Shown piece after piece: positions 30,690-41,680 of a stretch of 64,000 bases of DNA. The position numbers were made by a program, and so were the translations under genes. How positions within the stretch are numbered: position 1 is the first letter of the stretch; each line of letters begins with the position of its first letter. The notes below the pieces were generated by a model. The model ran no database searches. It saw only the letters and a program-made list of their open reading frames with translations, and had not been told where the DNA came from. Source of the DNA: Linnemannia elongata (taxonomy: Eukaryota > Mortierellomycota > Mortierellomycetes > Mortierellales > Mortierellaceae); NCBI GenBank assembly GCA_036320915.1, contig JAXBDG010000023.1:434001-498000 (forward strand), given 5' to 3'.

Positions 30690-31856
30690 ATGAGATTCTG
30701 TTCGCAGCATAAGCACATCTACAAAAACGTCGTCGACCTGGCCTGTGATGAGTGTCTGGCTGTGATGTCCTCTCAAACAGCATATGATAGAGAGTTTGAG
30801 CCTGAGGAATTTCTGTCATATGTGGGCGCTGAGGATTGGATGAAGGTATCTTTCTACATTGCCAGAAACGGAGTGGTCGACACCCAAGTCAGAGCCCGAA
30901 CAAAGGCGAAAACACCAGACGATACTAAGATTCCTTTGCCGGATGATTGCCCCGCCTTTCAGAATATAACACAGTCAGACTTGGTGGATGCGACGTACAT
31001 GTTTGCTATCTTCTCAAACCCGCTTAACAAGAAGGAGCTTCTTAGTTGGATTACGTGCTTGTGGCTGAATTACTGTAGGATAGAGATGGGGTTCTTTTAC
31101 AGAGCGGGTGCCAAATCGGACATGTCAGAGTTTTGGGAGTACGCCCTACATGCCGTGCAAAAAGACTCACTCTTCCGTGAAGAGACCAAGTTTCTATGGG
31201 AAATGATCATCTACGGCATTATGAGTAGAGATATAGTCGGTCTGAAAAGCATCCCTCCCAGCGTATACCAGAAATTCCCTATGAGTGACCTTCTTGCGTG
31301 GCGAGCATGTCATGGAGGCCCCATTACAAACCACTGCGCTTACGAAATCGTCTCGAAGAGAAAGCACACGTACAGGGAGCTATTGTTCTTTGCGGCCCTG
31401 AGCATTGCCGCGCATGACTCGATCTGCATGGACGACGATGAGATTAGCGGAGACACCATAAATTCTGCCAAGGTGCTGAGACTTAGTGGCATCTGTCCGC
31501 GTCGGGCTATCAGAGACATTTTGCAGTCTGAGATTGAGGATGGCCACAAGATCGTCATCTGCGGATACTACGCTGGAACCATGGCATCGAACCGGTGGAA
31601 CACGACTGGCGACTACAGTTTGATCGACGTTCCATGCTTTTGCCAGCACGGGGCCGACAACGGCATACACACACTTGTCCCAAGTAGCCTAGCCTCTTGC
31701 TTTGAGCGCCCGTCGACATTTCAGGCTCACTGTAAGTGTGGCCGTGAGAAGACTGACAACATCAGACAGATCGCCACCCAACGAGAACACGGGTGCGTCT
31801 GCCAAACCGAGATGGTTGCTAGTGTGCTTCAGAAGGCCTGTGAAGGACGTTTTTAG
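30690..31856 (+). CDS. Orphan 388-residue protein, Cys/His-rich ends
   Basis: An uninterrupted, intronless reading frame of 388 residues with balanced composition. It begins MRFCSQHKHIYKN and has a C-x2-C near residue 20 (CDEC), so the first 25 residues hold a C-x2-H...C-x2-C group that could bind zinc. A second cluster at the C-terminus (CFCQHG, CKCGREK, CVCQTE) is also Cys-rich. No signal peptide or membrane helix. The middle is mostly helical and I recognise no known family. It lies directly upstream of a Helitron helicase remnant on the opposite strand, so it may be transposon cargo or a captured gene. An upstream exon is possible because sequence before the ATG is open for some distance. 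Confidence 0.6.
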   Translation: MRFCSQHKHIYKNVVDLACDECLAVMSSQTAYDREFEPEEFLSYVGAEDWMKVSFYIARNGVVDTQVRARTKAKTPDDTKIPLPDDCPAFQNITQSDLVDATYMFAIFSNPLNKKELLSWITCLWLNYCRIEMGFFYRAGAKSDMSEFWEYALHAVQKDSLFREETKFLWEMIIYGIMSRDIVGLKSIPPSVYQKFPMSDLLAWRACHGGPITNHCAYEIVSKRKHTYRELLFFAALSIAAHDSICMDDDEISGDTINSAKVLRLSGICPRRAIRDILQSEIEDGHKIVICGYYAGTMASNRWNTTGDYSLIDVPCFCQHGADNGIHTLVPSSLASCFERPSTFQAHCKCGREKTDNIRQIATQREHGCVCQTEMVASVLQKACEGRF

Positions 31857-31861
31857 GGAAA

Positions 31862-32130
31862 TTTTTAAATTTTTGAAAGAAAAAAAGATACTCTGCCAAA
31901 ATTTCTGGGTAAACGACAGTCATTATTTGGCCACGTGGTATGTCAGAGGTGGTATTTTTGATAAGAACGTGTAAGAACCGTTCTGTTGTTGCTTGTGAAA
32001 GAGCAACATAGAGCTGACCATGAGAAAATACAGGCGTTTTTGATATACTCCAGCGTGCTGCAATGTTTGTCTTTGGGACTTATTGATTGTTAGAGCAAAT
32101 GCTGGTCGGACAGGGAAAAGAAGGCGTCGC
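31862..32130 (-). pseudogene. Helitron/PIF1-like helicase C-terminal remnant
   Basis: The minus strand encodes FPVRPAFALTINKSQRQTLQ and HAGVY (PIF1/RecD helicase motifs near the C-terminus) and, after a one-base frameshift, PVFSHGQLYVALSQATTERF and LHVLIKN, the conserved C-terminal end of Helitron Rep-helicase proteins. Upstream motifs and the Rep domain are missing. It is a dead fragment, 3' tail of a Helitron-type element. Confidence 0.7.
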
Positions 32131-32661
32131 AGTTAAATGGAACATCCAGATCAGAAGGGGTATTGGGAATGCGCGGCATATGATGAACCTAGCTGTCAAG
32201 ACTCGGATTCAGGATATGTAAAGGTGAAAAGAGTAAGATGAAGGTATTCAGGACAATGTACTTTATTGCAGACTACAGATCTATGGTTGAACGGTGCTGG
32301 GTATTTTATACTTGATCATGATCGGTGGGCGGCGTGGATTAGTAATGAGAGCGACGGCGGTGGGAGAGACAGTGATGGGAGTGGCGTGATGGAAGAGCAG
32401 CGATGAGTGTGTGGAAGAAGAGTGAATTTGATGAGGGCGACGAGATTAGAAAGGCAAGAGGTCGCATTCCGAGGCCCGAGAGATGTGCAAGATGAAGGTA
32501 AAAATAGCAACGCCACCACACCTGAATGTCAACCTCGCGAGAGTTCGTGACAGTTGATAGCAAAAAGGTGGGCACGTAGAACGCTGGCCACAGTTCTAGA
32601 AAGTTTGAAAAGTAAAGGAACGAAAAAGAAGGTGAAAAAAGAAGGGGGCGGTGCATAGGAG

Positions 32662-33086
32662 TAGACTTTCTCAAGAATATTCGACATTCGATTCGATTCG
32701 ATTCGGTTTTTTCGAATTCGAATAGTGTTCCCCTTGGATTATTGGGCATTTCACATAAAATGTTTTGTTTTGGCCACTAAACCCTGATTAGCCAACTATT
32801 CAGGTCAACATTTTTTGTTCTACACCCATGCAAACCCCGCTCACAGCTGGATTAGCAATTAATTTTTTACATCATTTTGGTTGAAAGGCACAATAGATTC
32901 GACTTTATTCGACTCGATTCGACCTTTATTCGATTTTAATAAGGTCGAATCGAATAAAAGTCGAATTGAATGAGGTTCCTATTCGACTACTGTCGAATCG
33001 AATACACTTGATATTCGATTCGATTTTTTCCATTCAAGTACGATTAGGACTCATGTTCGATTCGATTCGACAGTTGAGAAAGTCTA
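32662..33086. mobile_element. 425-bp MITE with 8-bp target duplication
   Basis: Terminal inverted repeats TAGACTTTCTCAA / TTGAGAAAGTCTA and a perfect 8-bp target duplication CATAGGAG (32654-32661 and 33087-33094). The inside is rich in ATTCGATTCGATTCG runs in both orientations and has no coding capacity. An 8-bp duplication fits hAT-like elements, though the end sequence is not the usual CA(G)-type hAT end. Confidence 0.85.
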
Positions 33087-33840
33087 CATAGGAGGGATCA
33101 TGCGACCGATAAGGTACGCTCGAAAGTAGGACGCTAAAACGGAAGGATGCGCATGACACTGGTCACTGCCTTTGAAGTATTCGCAGATGGAATGTAGACG
33201 ACAAAGGCTCAGAATGGGATGATGGAAAAAAGAGGATACGAACTGATGGGCTGTCGTCCTCTTCCCCCTTTCTCTTTTCAGCTGGCCATGACCTTTTGAA
33301 GTATCGTGTCTTTTCTTAGCTTCTCGCTCTCTGCGGCGTGTTTGTTGAACCGTCTGCATGCATCTCTGCCCTTTCAGGGTATTTTCAGTGTCCCTCTTCG
33401 GAACATCCTTAATTGTCTTCTCGCCCCACCCCCTCGCTTTTGGCGTACCATACCACTTCCTATTCGAGGCCGTTCGATCATTATCGCCATCCTTTTGCAT
33501 TGTCTTTTGCCCGTTGCAGTTCTGAAGGCTTTTATTATGATCTGCAGCAAAAGCTATACAAATTCGCAACGAGACGAGCAAGCGCGAACATATTTCGTAG
33601 CAATGGCCACCATTGCCCTTTCTAACGATGCGGCGAATTAGGACGGACTTAAATCGGCTGCTGCTTTTATCCCTTTGAACTCCATTTTCGTTACTTCGAA
33701 AACAATACCGCACCAAGAAATGGAGTACGCCATTGAGATTCCTCAGGAACACATTAGTGAATTATTTGTGCGTGTGGATTAGAAATACGGTTTCACCAAG
33801 ACCATTGGCGAACTTCGTACCTTTCGCTTGGATCGAATAA
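33087..33840. other. Intergenic, no supported gene
   Basis: Open frames here have no recognisable domain and look random. TTTGAACTCCATTTTCG near 33677 is mirrored by CGAAAATGGAGTTCAAA near 34641, which may mark the ends of a further element holding the acidic repeat tract. Confidence 0.35.
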
Positions 33841-33860
33841 AGGGGATCAAGTTGACCTTC

Positions 33861-34185
33861 TGAAGAGGAAGAGGAAGAGGAAGAGGAAGAGGAAGAGGAA
33901 GAGGAAGAGGAAGAGGAAGAGGAAGAGGAAGAGGAAGAGGAAGAGGAAGAGGAAGAGGAAGAGGAAGAGGAAGAGGAAGAGGAAGAGGAAGAGGAAGAGG
34001 AAGAGGAAGAGGAAGAGGAAGAGGAAGAGGAAGAGGAAGAGGAAGAGGAAGAGGAAGAGGAAGAGGAAGAGGAAGAGGAAGAGGAAGAGGAAGAGGAAGA
34101 GGAAGAGGAAGAGGAAGAGGAAGAGGAAGAGGAAGAGGAAGAGGAAGAGGAAGAGGAAGAGGAAGAGGAAGAGGAAGAGGAAGAG

Positions 34186-34217
<32 letters not shown>

Positions 34218-34419
34218 ATGGAGCAATGAGCATGATGATGGCGAGGAGGAGCAAGCCAAGGAGGAGGAGGAGAGAGGAGGAAAGTGGAAAAGCGCGATGA
34301 AGAAGAAGATTCACAGGACGATAAGATGGGCGGAATGCTCGCTCCAGCTCCCTTGTTTGTAAAGATCGAGCGCAGGTACTCGCCTCCCCGCAACCGATTG
34401 GGAAGAGTGCGGTTTTGAT
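33861..34419 (+). repeat. (GAGGAA)n tract and transposase-tail remnant
   Basis: About 58 hexamer units GAGGAA (33861-34215) form an almost perfect microsatellite, encoding poly-Glu on the plus strand. After it, the plus strand encodes a terminal basic motif RRYSPPRNRLGRVRF ending at about 34419, closely matching the last residues of the IS630/Tc1-like transposase at 15.6 kb. So this is a second copy of the acidic tail and end motif of that transposase, without the catalytic domain. The long Ser-, Leu- and Pro-only frames on the minus strand are by-products. Confidence 0.7.
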
Positions 34420-34475
34420 GTTCCTACCATTCGGATTGAAATCATAGTATTGTCAGACCCATTTCAGGCTAAAGA

Positions 34476-34568
34476 CCGACCACTCATAGTTAGAATGTGA
34501 ATTCGGAGACTTTACACGACAATAGTTCGATTTTTTCGTGAAAATACATTCTAACTATGAGTGGTCGG
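34476..34568. repeat. Short palindromic MITE-like hairpin
   Basis: CCGACCACTCATAGTTAGAATGT is the reverse complement of the segment 34546-34568; the loop is about 47 bp. It lies in extra sequence that separates the transposase end motif from the 3' part of the element. Confidence 0.75.
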
Positions 34569-34839
34569 GGTATAGTTCGTTTTTTGATTCAAAAAATAAC
34601 GTAAAGATTTCCTCTCAATGTTTCACTGAACATGAGTGGCGAAAATGGAGTTCAAAGGGACATTTCGCAAAAATGCGCCATGGTCGCAGGCATTGAAGTA
34701 GTTTTGGACCCTTGTATAAAAAAACGTGCAATATCAAACCTACTGTACTGTACTGTACTTTGTCAACCCCTAATGTTACTCCTTTTGACATTTGAAATCG
34801 TACCCCCTTCTCCATCGCCCCTCTCCTCCTATTAAAACG

Positions 34840-34990
34840 CGAAATTGAGGGTTTGAGGAGAGCGAAATTGATATCAAAGGATGAGTAAAAAAATTTTAAG
34901 GTAGAGCAGAATTCAAAGGGGTCAAGCGATTTTAAAAACCCTCTGCGCATTTTTTATCAAGAGTGTGACGATTTCAAATGGCTAAAGGGA
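34840..34990 (+). mobile_element. 3' end of a second IS630/Tc1-like element copy
   Basis: ACGAAATTGAGG-like start, then TTTGAGG-GAGCGAAA, TAGAGCAGA-TTCAAA, GTCAAGCGA and CTGCGCATTTTTTA, then TGTGACGATTTCAAATGGC: the same order as 15608-15735 plus 17197-17215. Here the two halves are contiguous, so this copy shows the uninterrupted state. Confidence 0.7.
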
Positions 34991-35257
34991 TATCACATAT
35001 TTGATCCTGGCATTCGGATAATAAGCTTAAGTCTTCATGCTTTCGACTCCTGTCAGCTATGACTGCTTTTTTTTTTTTTTTTTTTTTTTTGGTTTTTGTT
35101 CCAAAACGATGTCAAAAAATTTATGCAAACGCTAGCGATGAGTTTTTATTCAGCATAATTTTTCTATCGCAGTGCCACTTTTTTGCTGCGCCTTTTTTAT
35201 TCTAATCCCTTTTCCTTGTCCAACTCATCTCATCTCACTACCAGATACAGACCAGGG

Positions 35258-37455
35258 TCAATTAGCTCTTGTAACGGCTCGACGATGAATTCGCACTGCA
35301 AGGCCATTAGCCATCGGTAGAGTCATTGACATGCCGTACGCCGGGGTCTTGGATGGGTGAACAAGTTCCATCTCGAAGGACTGAAAGATCATCCCGATAA
35401 TTGTCGCTGCTTGAATCGTTGAGAACTGCTGTCCTGGGCACGACCGTGGGCCTGCATTAAAGGAAGGAAATTTGTACTGAGAGGGCTTCTCGGTATTCAT
35501 CCAGCGGGACGGTTTATATTCGTTGGCATCTAGAGTATAGGAATGCGAAGGGTACAGAGTGGTTAGATCGGCTCTGTGCTCCGAAATTGCTTGATAATTT
35601 TAGCTTTTCCACTCACCAGGACCCCAGATGAGCTCGCTCCTGCCCATTATCAACGGACTCCAGGAAAACCAGTCGCCTTTGTGGATTTTTGCACCTCCAG
35701 GTAGTACATCATCACTAGCGCATTGTCTTATATTTTTGGGAACTATGGTCATGGAGTGAGCATGGCGACAAATACGCGGCATGAGACATATGTAGGCTTT
35801 ACAGATTTTCACTTGTGCGTAATGTACAGTTTTGTACCTGAGGGAAACATTCGGAGGGCTACATACATCAAAAATGATTAGGTGAAGATGTGTTATAATG
35901 GTGCGCAGAAAAGAAAAAGGAGAAATGGACGGTCAACAGACATACCTTCGTAAAAGCTATCAGGACAAGGAGAAAAAGGCAGTGAAGTATTATGTACCAT
36001 GTGCAGGGCAAGGAAATGATAACAAATTAACGTTCACCTACCAAGCTTCAGAATATTTTTGCTGCCTATAGGTCGTATACGTTGGATCAACGCCTTGGAG
36101 AACTTCATCGACTTCCTGTATCAGTTCCTTCATAATATTCTTGTCAGCGCCATCACGGAAGATGAGATAGTACATCCATGAAAGGCCTTGAGCAGTGGTG
36201 TCGTATCCACCAATCTAGTAAGTGTATCATGAGTTGTGTGTTTCTGGTCAGTGTACTGCACCTGCCTCGTCTTGGGATTTACTTCACATTTACCGTGGTC
36301 TGGAACATACTATATAGTATAACCTCACACTTACCGTGATCTGGAACATATTATCCAGTATAACATCATCCGGGAGCGATATTCCGTCTTCATTTTTCCA
36401 TTCAATGAATAACTGCAATAAATCTCTTTTCTCCGCATGGTGGCCTTCCTTCCTTCGCCTTTCAATGATATCCCGGAAGAACTGCTTGATCAAGGCTCTA
36501 TCTTCGACTATGGTTTTGCTAGCACCCGTAAGGCGCTCACGGATCCTCTGTGTAGGATCCAGCATACGATTGGCGGCAGCTGCAAGTAAGCGGTCGATAG
36601 CAGCTGCCAGAGGAGGCTTGTGCTCAACATTGTTCAAGCAACCAAAGCTCTGTCCACACATGACGCTGTTTGGTAACACATAGGAATGTCAGTATGCACT
36701 TCACGATAGTACAGACAGTTGTGTGAGTGATCAGACACTATGGCAGCATTGACCAGGCAAAACTTACACCGAAAAGCTATCCAAGGTGTACTGATGCATT
36801 AGACCGTGGATGTCAACAATAAAGCCCTCGTCTGCAGCCTTGCCAAGATAATCGATTACTTTCTTGCCCTGTATCACGAAAACGTCGCTTGTATATTCGC
36901 GAAAGGCTTTGATGTTAAAAATCTGGACAATCAACTTTCGAACAACGCTCCACTCTGCACCATCGACCAGAAAAAATCCTTTCCAAAAGAAAAAAAAAAT
37001 AAATAAATAAATAAATTAGAGGCAATAAAAGGAGCATTTGCAAGGAGCATTTGCAAGGAGCATTTGCAAGGAGAATTTGCAAGGAGAATGTTGAAGTTCT
37101 TACCTTTGCCGATGATGTCTTCCAGAAGGCCCGTTAGCATTTCGCCTTTGATATAGTTTGGAAAGTTGGTCTTGAGCACGTGTTCGACGATCTTTGGTTC
37201 ATCGCCTTGAATCAATCTCCCAAAGAACGGCAGCGAGATGGACCAGACCGGTCCTAGTTCCTTATTTTGCTTCTCGAAGAAGTCGTACAGCTTGGCACCG
37301 GGGTAAGAGAGGACCACCAACAAGTGGCCCAACAGGGGAATAGCTCCCTTGGGCTCTTTGAGATCTGGGCGTGGGTGTGCACCAGGGGCATGGGACCGGT
37401 ATTTGTAACAGATAGCGATTAAAAACGCAAGGATCAATGCTGGAATGTAGAGCAT
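35258..37455 (-). CDS. Cytochrome P450 (fatty-acid hydroxylase-like, CYP52/CYP86 type)
   Basis: Eight exons on the minus strand: 37455-37104, 36978-36768, 36665-36335, 36214-36042, 35956-35946, 35858-35838, 35742-35617 and 35529-35258. All junctions are GT-AG and the joined frame encodes 498 residues. Exon 5 is only 11 nt and exon 6 only 21 nt. An N-terminal membrane anchor (LYIPALILAFLIAICYKY) is followed by the I-helix GGYDTTAQG (about residues 300-308), the K-helix E-A-L-R (359-362), the PERW-like KPSRW, and the heme loop FNAGPRSCPG with the heme-ligand Cys439. All P450 hallmarks are intact. The overall motif style (CFYEALRMFPSVPKN, GRSELIWGPDA) is that of fungal omega-hydroxylase-like P450s of the ER; the substrate is not known. 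Start chosen at the ATG opening the anchor. Confidence 0.9.
37029..37088. repeat. 13-bp tandem repeat in P450 intron 1
   Basis: AAGGAGCATTTGC repeats about five times inside the first intron (36979-37103), just downstream of its donor in the gene's sense. Confidence 0.8.
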
Positions 37456-38058
37456 TGTGAAAAAGGAAAGGGAAAGAGAGAAGAGAGATGCCAGCAAGTG
37501 TTTTGCACAAGCGCAATATTTATTGGGTTCCTCGACATTTGGCATCTTGCATATTTTCTGACGCTAAACATCTGACCATGCGAGATGGAAGGCTATGCAC
37601 ACAATGGCGCATATACCCTTCAAAAAAACATAGAAAAACAAAGACACGAATGTTCTATAGTGAGTGTCGCTCGCGGAGAGTTTGATAGTGCTTGAAAAAG
37701 GACAGCTACGCCTTTGCACCTTTCCCTGCCCTTTTCTCTGTTCAATGACAGTGTTCATACACTGTGCATAACATCATTTTCTTCCCACACCACTTTCTTT
37801 CGTTTCTCATGCGCTGGGTGTACATATTTTTTTTCTGCCGTGCCCCCTTTCTTTCACTTCCTCTGCCATAGCACGGTTCTGTGCCCCTTCTTCTTGTTCA
37901 TGCGTTGTGCATGGCTTTTTTCTCTTTCTTTTCACTACCCACATGTGGCACATTCCCTTACCCCTTTTTCCTGCCCATGCGCTCTTCAGTCTTATTTCTT
38001 AACTCTAGCAATAAAAGAGTATCGCATACTACCTTCACTGCTTCGGGATTGCCTAGGA
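37456..38058. other. Intergenic, no supported gene
   Basis: Upstream region of the P450; pyrimidine-rich sequence at 37.8-38.0 kb. No gene seen. Confidence 0.4.
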
Positions 38059-38558
38059 AAACTGGCTCGGGGCAGCCAAGCGTTCATAGCAACGTCGCTT
38101 TTTGGGAACGTGAGCTGGGTTTAGACCGTTGTGGGACAGGTTAGTTTACCCCACTGATGAAATGTTGTTGCAATAGTAATTGAACTTAGTACGAGAGGAA
38201 CCGTTCATTCGGATGATTGGTATTTGGGCCTGCTTGAGCAGGCAATGGCCCGAAGCTATCAGCCGTTGGGTTATGGCTGAACGCCTCTAAGTCAGAACCC
38301 GTGATAGAACGCGACGATTGCCGCCTTTTCCGATTGTTAGTTGAATACTAATAGACCCATGGTCCTAAATCTTATGAACGTAGAATGATCTTGCAGAACG
38401 GAAAAGCTTTGTGAGGTTCCTGCTAATGTCAATTTCAAATATTGAAAGAGATAAATCCATTGCAGGCGACTTTAATTGAACGGGGTATTGTAAGCAGTAG
38501 AGTAGCCTTGTTGCTACGATCTGCTGAGATTAAGTTCATTGTTCTGTAGATTTGTTCG
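38059..38558 (+). pseudogene. 28S rRNA 3' fragment with internal deletion
   Basis: Plus strand: ACTGGCTCGGGGCAGCCAAG, CGTTCATAGCAACGTCGCTT, then a direct jump to GGGAACGTGAGCTGGGTTTA, which in intact 28S lies about 80 nt further on. From there it follows 28S to its natural end (GAACTTAGTACGAGAGGAAC, GAACGCCTCTAAGTCAGAA, CAGTAGAGTAGCCTTGTTGC). It is better preserved than the copy at 4.3-4.8 kb and starts at the same core segment. No rDNA neighbours, so it is a dispersed fragment. Confidence 0.85.
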
Positions 38559-38603
38559 AAAGAACAACATCTCCTCTCTTTCTTTTTTCTTTCTTTCAGA
38601 TAC

Positions 38604-38873
38604 TGTAAGAGTATCCACTCTGATATGACATTCGAATGACGCCACCAACTTCTGGACTCTTCTAGCGCCACTAACTTTTGGATTCTTCCAGCACTATCAA
38701 TAACAAAGAACCGTGGCTCGTGACCGATTCGTCCTAGAATTCTCCAGAACTACCATATCTTCGGAACACATATAAATAAGAAGTCCACACCGTAGATAGT
38801 TCAGTAGTTCATAACTCAAGTCCACAATAAATCAAGTCGTAACAAGTCAAGTCAAGCCCCGAGCCGCCTTACA
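38604..38873 (+). mobile_element. Candidate solo LTR, 270 bp
   Basis: Begins TGTAAG and ends CTTACA, with a TATA box (CATATAAATAAG near 38769) followed by a CA-rich stretch, the layout of an LTR. The flanks (GATAC left, AAAAC right) match only in part, so the target duplication is unproven. It lies between the 28S fragment and the satellite. Confidence 0.4.
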
Positions 38874-38877
38874 AAAA

Positions 38878-39265
38878 CACAACATCAATGGACGGCAAGT
38901 GACAACATCAAAGGACAATGCCTAGGTAAAACACCAAGGGACACCATTAAGGGACATACCATTTCAGAAGACAATACCAAGGGACATACCTTTTCTAGGG
39001 ACAACACCAAGGAACCAAGGTATAATGCCAAGGGACAACATCAGGCCATAAAATCAAGGGACAACATCAAGGGACAACATCAAGGCATAATCAAGGGACA
39101 ACATCAAGGCATAATCAAGGGACAACATCAAGGCATAATCAAGGGACAACATCAAGGCATAATCAAGGGACAACATCAAGGCATAATCAAGGGACAACAT
39201 CAAGGCATAAAAATCAAGGGACAACATCAAGGGCACTGTCAAAAAGCAGCATCAAGGGACCACAT
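38878..39265 (+). repeat. GGGACAACATCAAGG satellite
   Basis: Irregular units of GGGACAACATCAAGG type from 38878; between about 39067 and 39215 they become a regular 24-bp array (ATCAAGGGACAACATCAAGG plus CATA), about six copies. The family is the same as at 29.05 kb. Confidence 0.85.
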
Positions 39266-39321
39266 TTAAGGGATAAGAAAGTTTAAGGGATGAGCAATGG
39301 GAAAACCAAGGGATGCTTGTA

Positions 39322-39378
39322 AGACTACACTCCTTTTTTCATAGTAAAGTGGGATTTTTCTGCAAAAAGGAGTGTAGA
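39322..39378. repeat. Short inverted repeat (hairpin)
   Basis: CTACACTCCTTTTT and AAAAAGGAGTGTAG form a 14-bp stem around a loop of about 27 bp. No function assigned. Confidence 0.6.
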
Positions 39379-39962
39379 ATGTTGGAATGGAGTGGGAACC
39401 GGAATGGAGAGATGCAAACGGACAATGTAAAAAAACGGGGATGAGGCAACAGACCAAAGGGGTCTGGTCTAGACAAGTAGTTCTTGACGCTTACCGGCTT
39501 GGGGCCAACCTGAAACAGGAGACAGGGGTAAGTAACATTCAAGGGTACGCCCGAGGACTTCAGTCGCGTCAAATGATGGAGTAGGTCACGTGACTATCCT
39601 AATAAAATCCATGCCAACTTCAATCCAGAGGGGTAGAAATCAGCTCTTTCAAGAACGTGGGAGTCGGGGGTAGCACCATGTTCCCCCAACAAAGAAAGTC
39701 TATTCTGGAAAGCATTGATCGGTCATTTTAATGGGATTAATCGGAACCAAAAAAAAAAAAAAAAAAAAAAAAAATAGAGTATGATAATGCTTTGACCAGC
39801 AAAGTTTACTTCTTTTTGTAAAAATCTAATTTCGTCTAAGGTTAAGGAGTTGGATGCTCTATCGACAGTTAGCCACCACAACGGCTCAGCTGTATTCGAC
39901 AGTGCTCAGTTCATTTTCAAAATGACGGTTGATCGAGTGGCCTGGTGCACACATGTGTGAAT

Positions 39963-41680
39963 CTAGCAGCCCATGGGCTTAGGGGAGATTCCACTAGATA
40001 CAATAATAAAAAATATCAAAGTTAGATCAAAACTCATCTAAGGCAGAAAATTCCAACACGTTAACAAGCAACACGACCGAAAAAAAATACTAAAGACTTA
40101 CGTGCACTTGGCAGCAACTTCTCCAGTAATGGCAATCTTCTGGAAGTTGAAGTTGCTGCACTTGGCGCAGAGAATATAAACACTCTGTCTGCTCTTCTTG
40201 GCCATGCTGCCGTGGATGTTGTACAAGTTAACATTGGTGATAGGGGCAGCACCGCCGGGCTTGCCAGTCGCGCCTTCGTTGGTGTAGTCCTGCTGAATAA
40301 CGATGCCGTAGTCGGTGATTCCGGACAAGGTGGTATCCGAGTAGGTGACGTTGTTAACCTTGCCGCCGGTCGCGTTGGCGTAGGCCTTGATGCGGACTGC
40401 GTTCGCAGAGTTGACGACGGTGTTTCCCTTGATTGAGACACCATCAACAACAGCCCCAGCTTTAATGGAACCCTGTTTGTGAAATCAAAGGGTAAGTAAT
40501 GTTTAGTTTACGCTCTTGTGATTATATTTTCGGCGAAAAATAAATAAAGACATGTTCATTTGAGAATGTGCCACTTACGATCGAAATACCGTGACCACCC
40601 TCACAGTAGTTACCGTTGAAGGCGATGTTGGTTCCGCTGTTCACGGCAAGACAATCATCGTTGTTGTACACCTTGGCACCAGTGATGGTGATGTCCGAAG
40701 AGGAGCCAACATCGAAGGCGTCGGTGTTGTGGCCAAGAGCGTACTTGGGTCCACCTTTAAAAACGAAGAAAAAGAACGCACCCAATGTTAGAAGAAACCC
40801 GCCCAAATTGATTAAATGCCCTCATCGCTCCACGTCGGAAAAGAAATAAACATGCTGCGTGATCCTTACGGTTATCGATGGTGATGTTATTGAGAGCAAG
40901 TCCATGGCAGCCGTTGATGGCGAAAGTGTGCACTGGAGAGCCAATGATGGTCAAACCAGTGACGGATCCGCTCATCTTGCTGAGTCTGACAAACTTGGGC
41001 TTATTGACGCCTCCGTTGCCGCCCTTGCCGTCCCAGTAGAGCTGTTGTATGGCGGCAGTAAATACAAGGTTGAAATTAGAGTCAAGGAGATAATGTATTA
41101 CAGAATGAACGACGCGAAAGAAGGACTAAAGATACTTACTGGTCCACTACCGTCAAAGGTGCCGCTGGTACCGTCGACCTTGATGTTGGTACCACCAATG
41201 GTCACAAGGTCGTTGTCCTTGTCCAGAGTTCCCTTGGCGAAGGTAATGGTACCGGCTAATGTCAAGGGTTAATTTGAAGGCAAGATTAGGATCCGGTTTT
41301 TATCTGGAGAAAACAATGACAAAAACAAATCACGGATGGTCATACCGATCTTAATTGTGGTTCCAGTCTTGAGTCCAGTGAGATCAATCTTCTTGTTGGT
41401 AGGTACGGTGAAAGGACCTTGAATGGTGATCGCGCTGCAGCCTTTGGTGCCAGCAATTTGATCGTAGGACGTGGCGACACATCCAGCACGTTCCTGAACA
41501 GAGAGTGGGTGAAGAGAAGAAAATGATAATAATATACGGTAGTAAGTACACTAGCATTCCTCAGTTGTCAAAGATTTCGATTCGCTCTTTTCTCTATGCT
41601 GTACATACCTTGGTAGGAGCGGCCATAGCAGCGGTAGCCGCGGTAGCCGCGAAGGCGGTGATGATGAGGGAAAACTTCAT
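39963..41680 (-). CDS. GH28 endopolygalacturonase, secreted
   Basis: Seven exons on the minus strand: 41680-41609, 41493-41346, 41255-41140, 41041-40870, 40754-40579, 40472-40102 and 39993-39963. GT-AG junctions throughout; the frame encodes 361 residues. The signal peptide is [17 protein letters not shown]. It has all four GH28 catalytic signatures: N-T-D (179-181), D-D (202-203), G-H-G (223-225) and R-I-K (255-257), with cysteines of the family and the terminal KPMGC. It hydrolyses alpha-1,4-galacturonan in pectin outside the cell; normal length for fungal endo-enzymes. All motifs are intact, so it should be active. It suggests a plant- or litter-associated life style. No binding sites were assigned in its promoter. 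Confidence 0.93.

Noticed and set aside
33084..33752. 222-residue minus-strand frame
   Set aside because: No domain, odd composition and no splice or promoter signals; it overlaps the end of the MITE and its target duplication.
33762..34393. Long poly-Ser, poly-Leu and Pro-Leu frames
   Set aside because: They are translations of the (GAGGAA)n microsatellite in the three minus-strand frames, with no other protein-like part.
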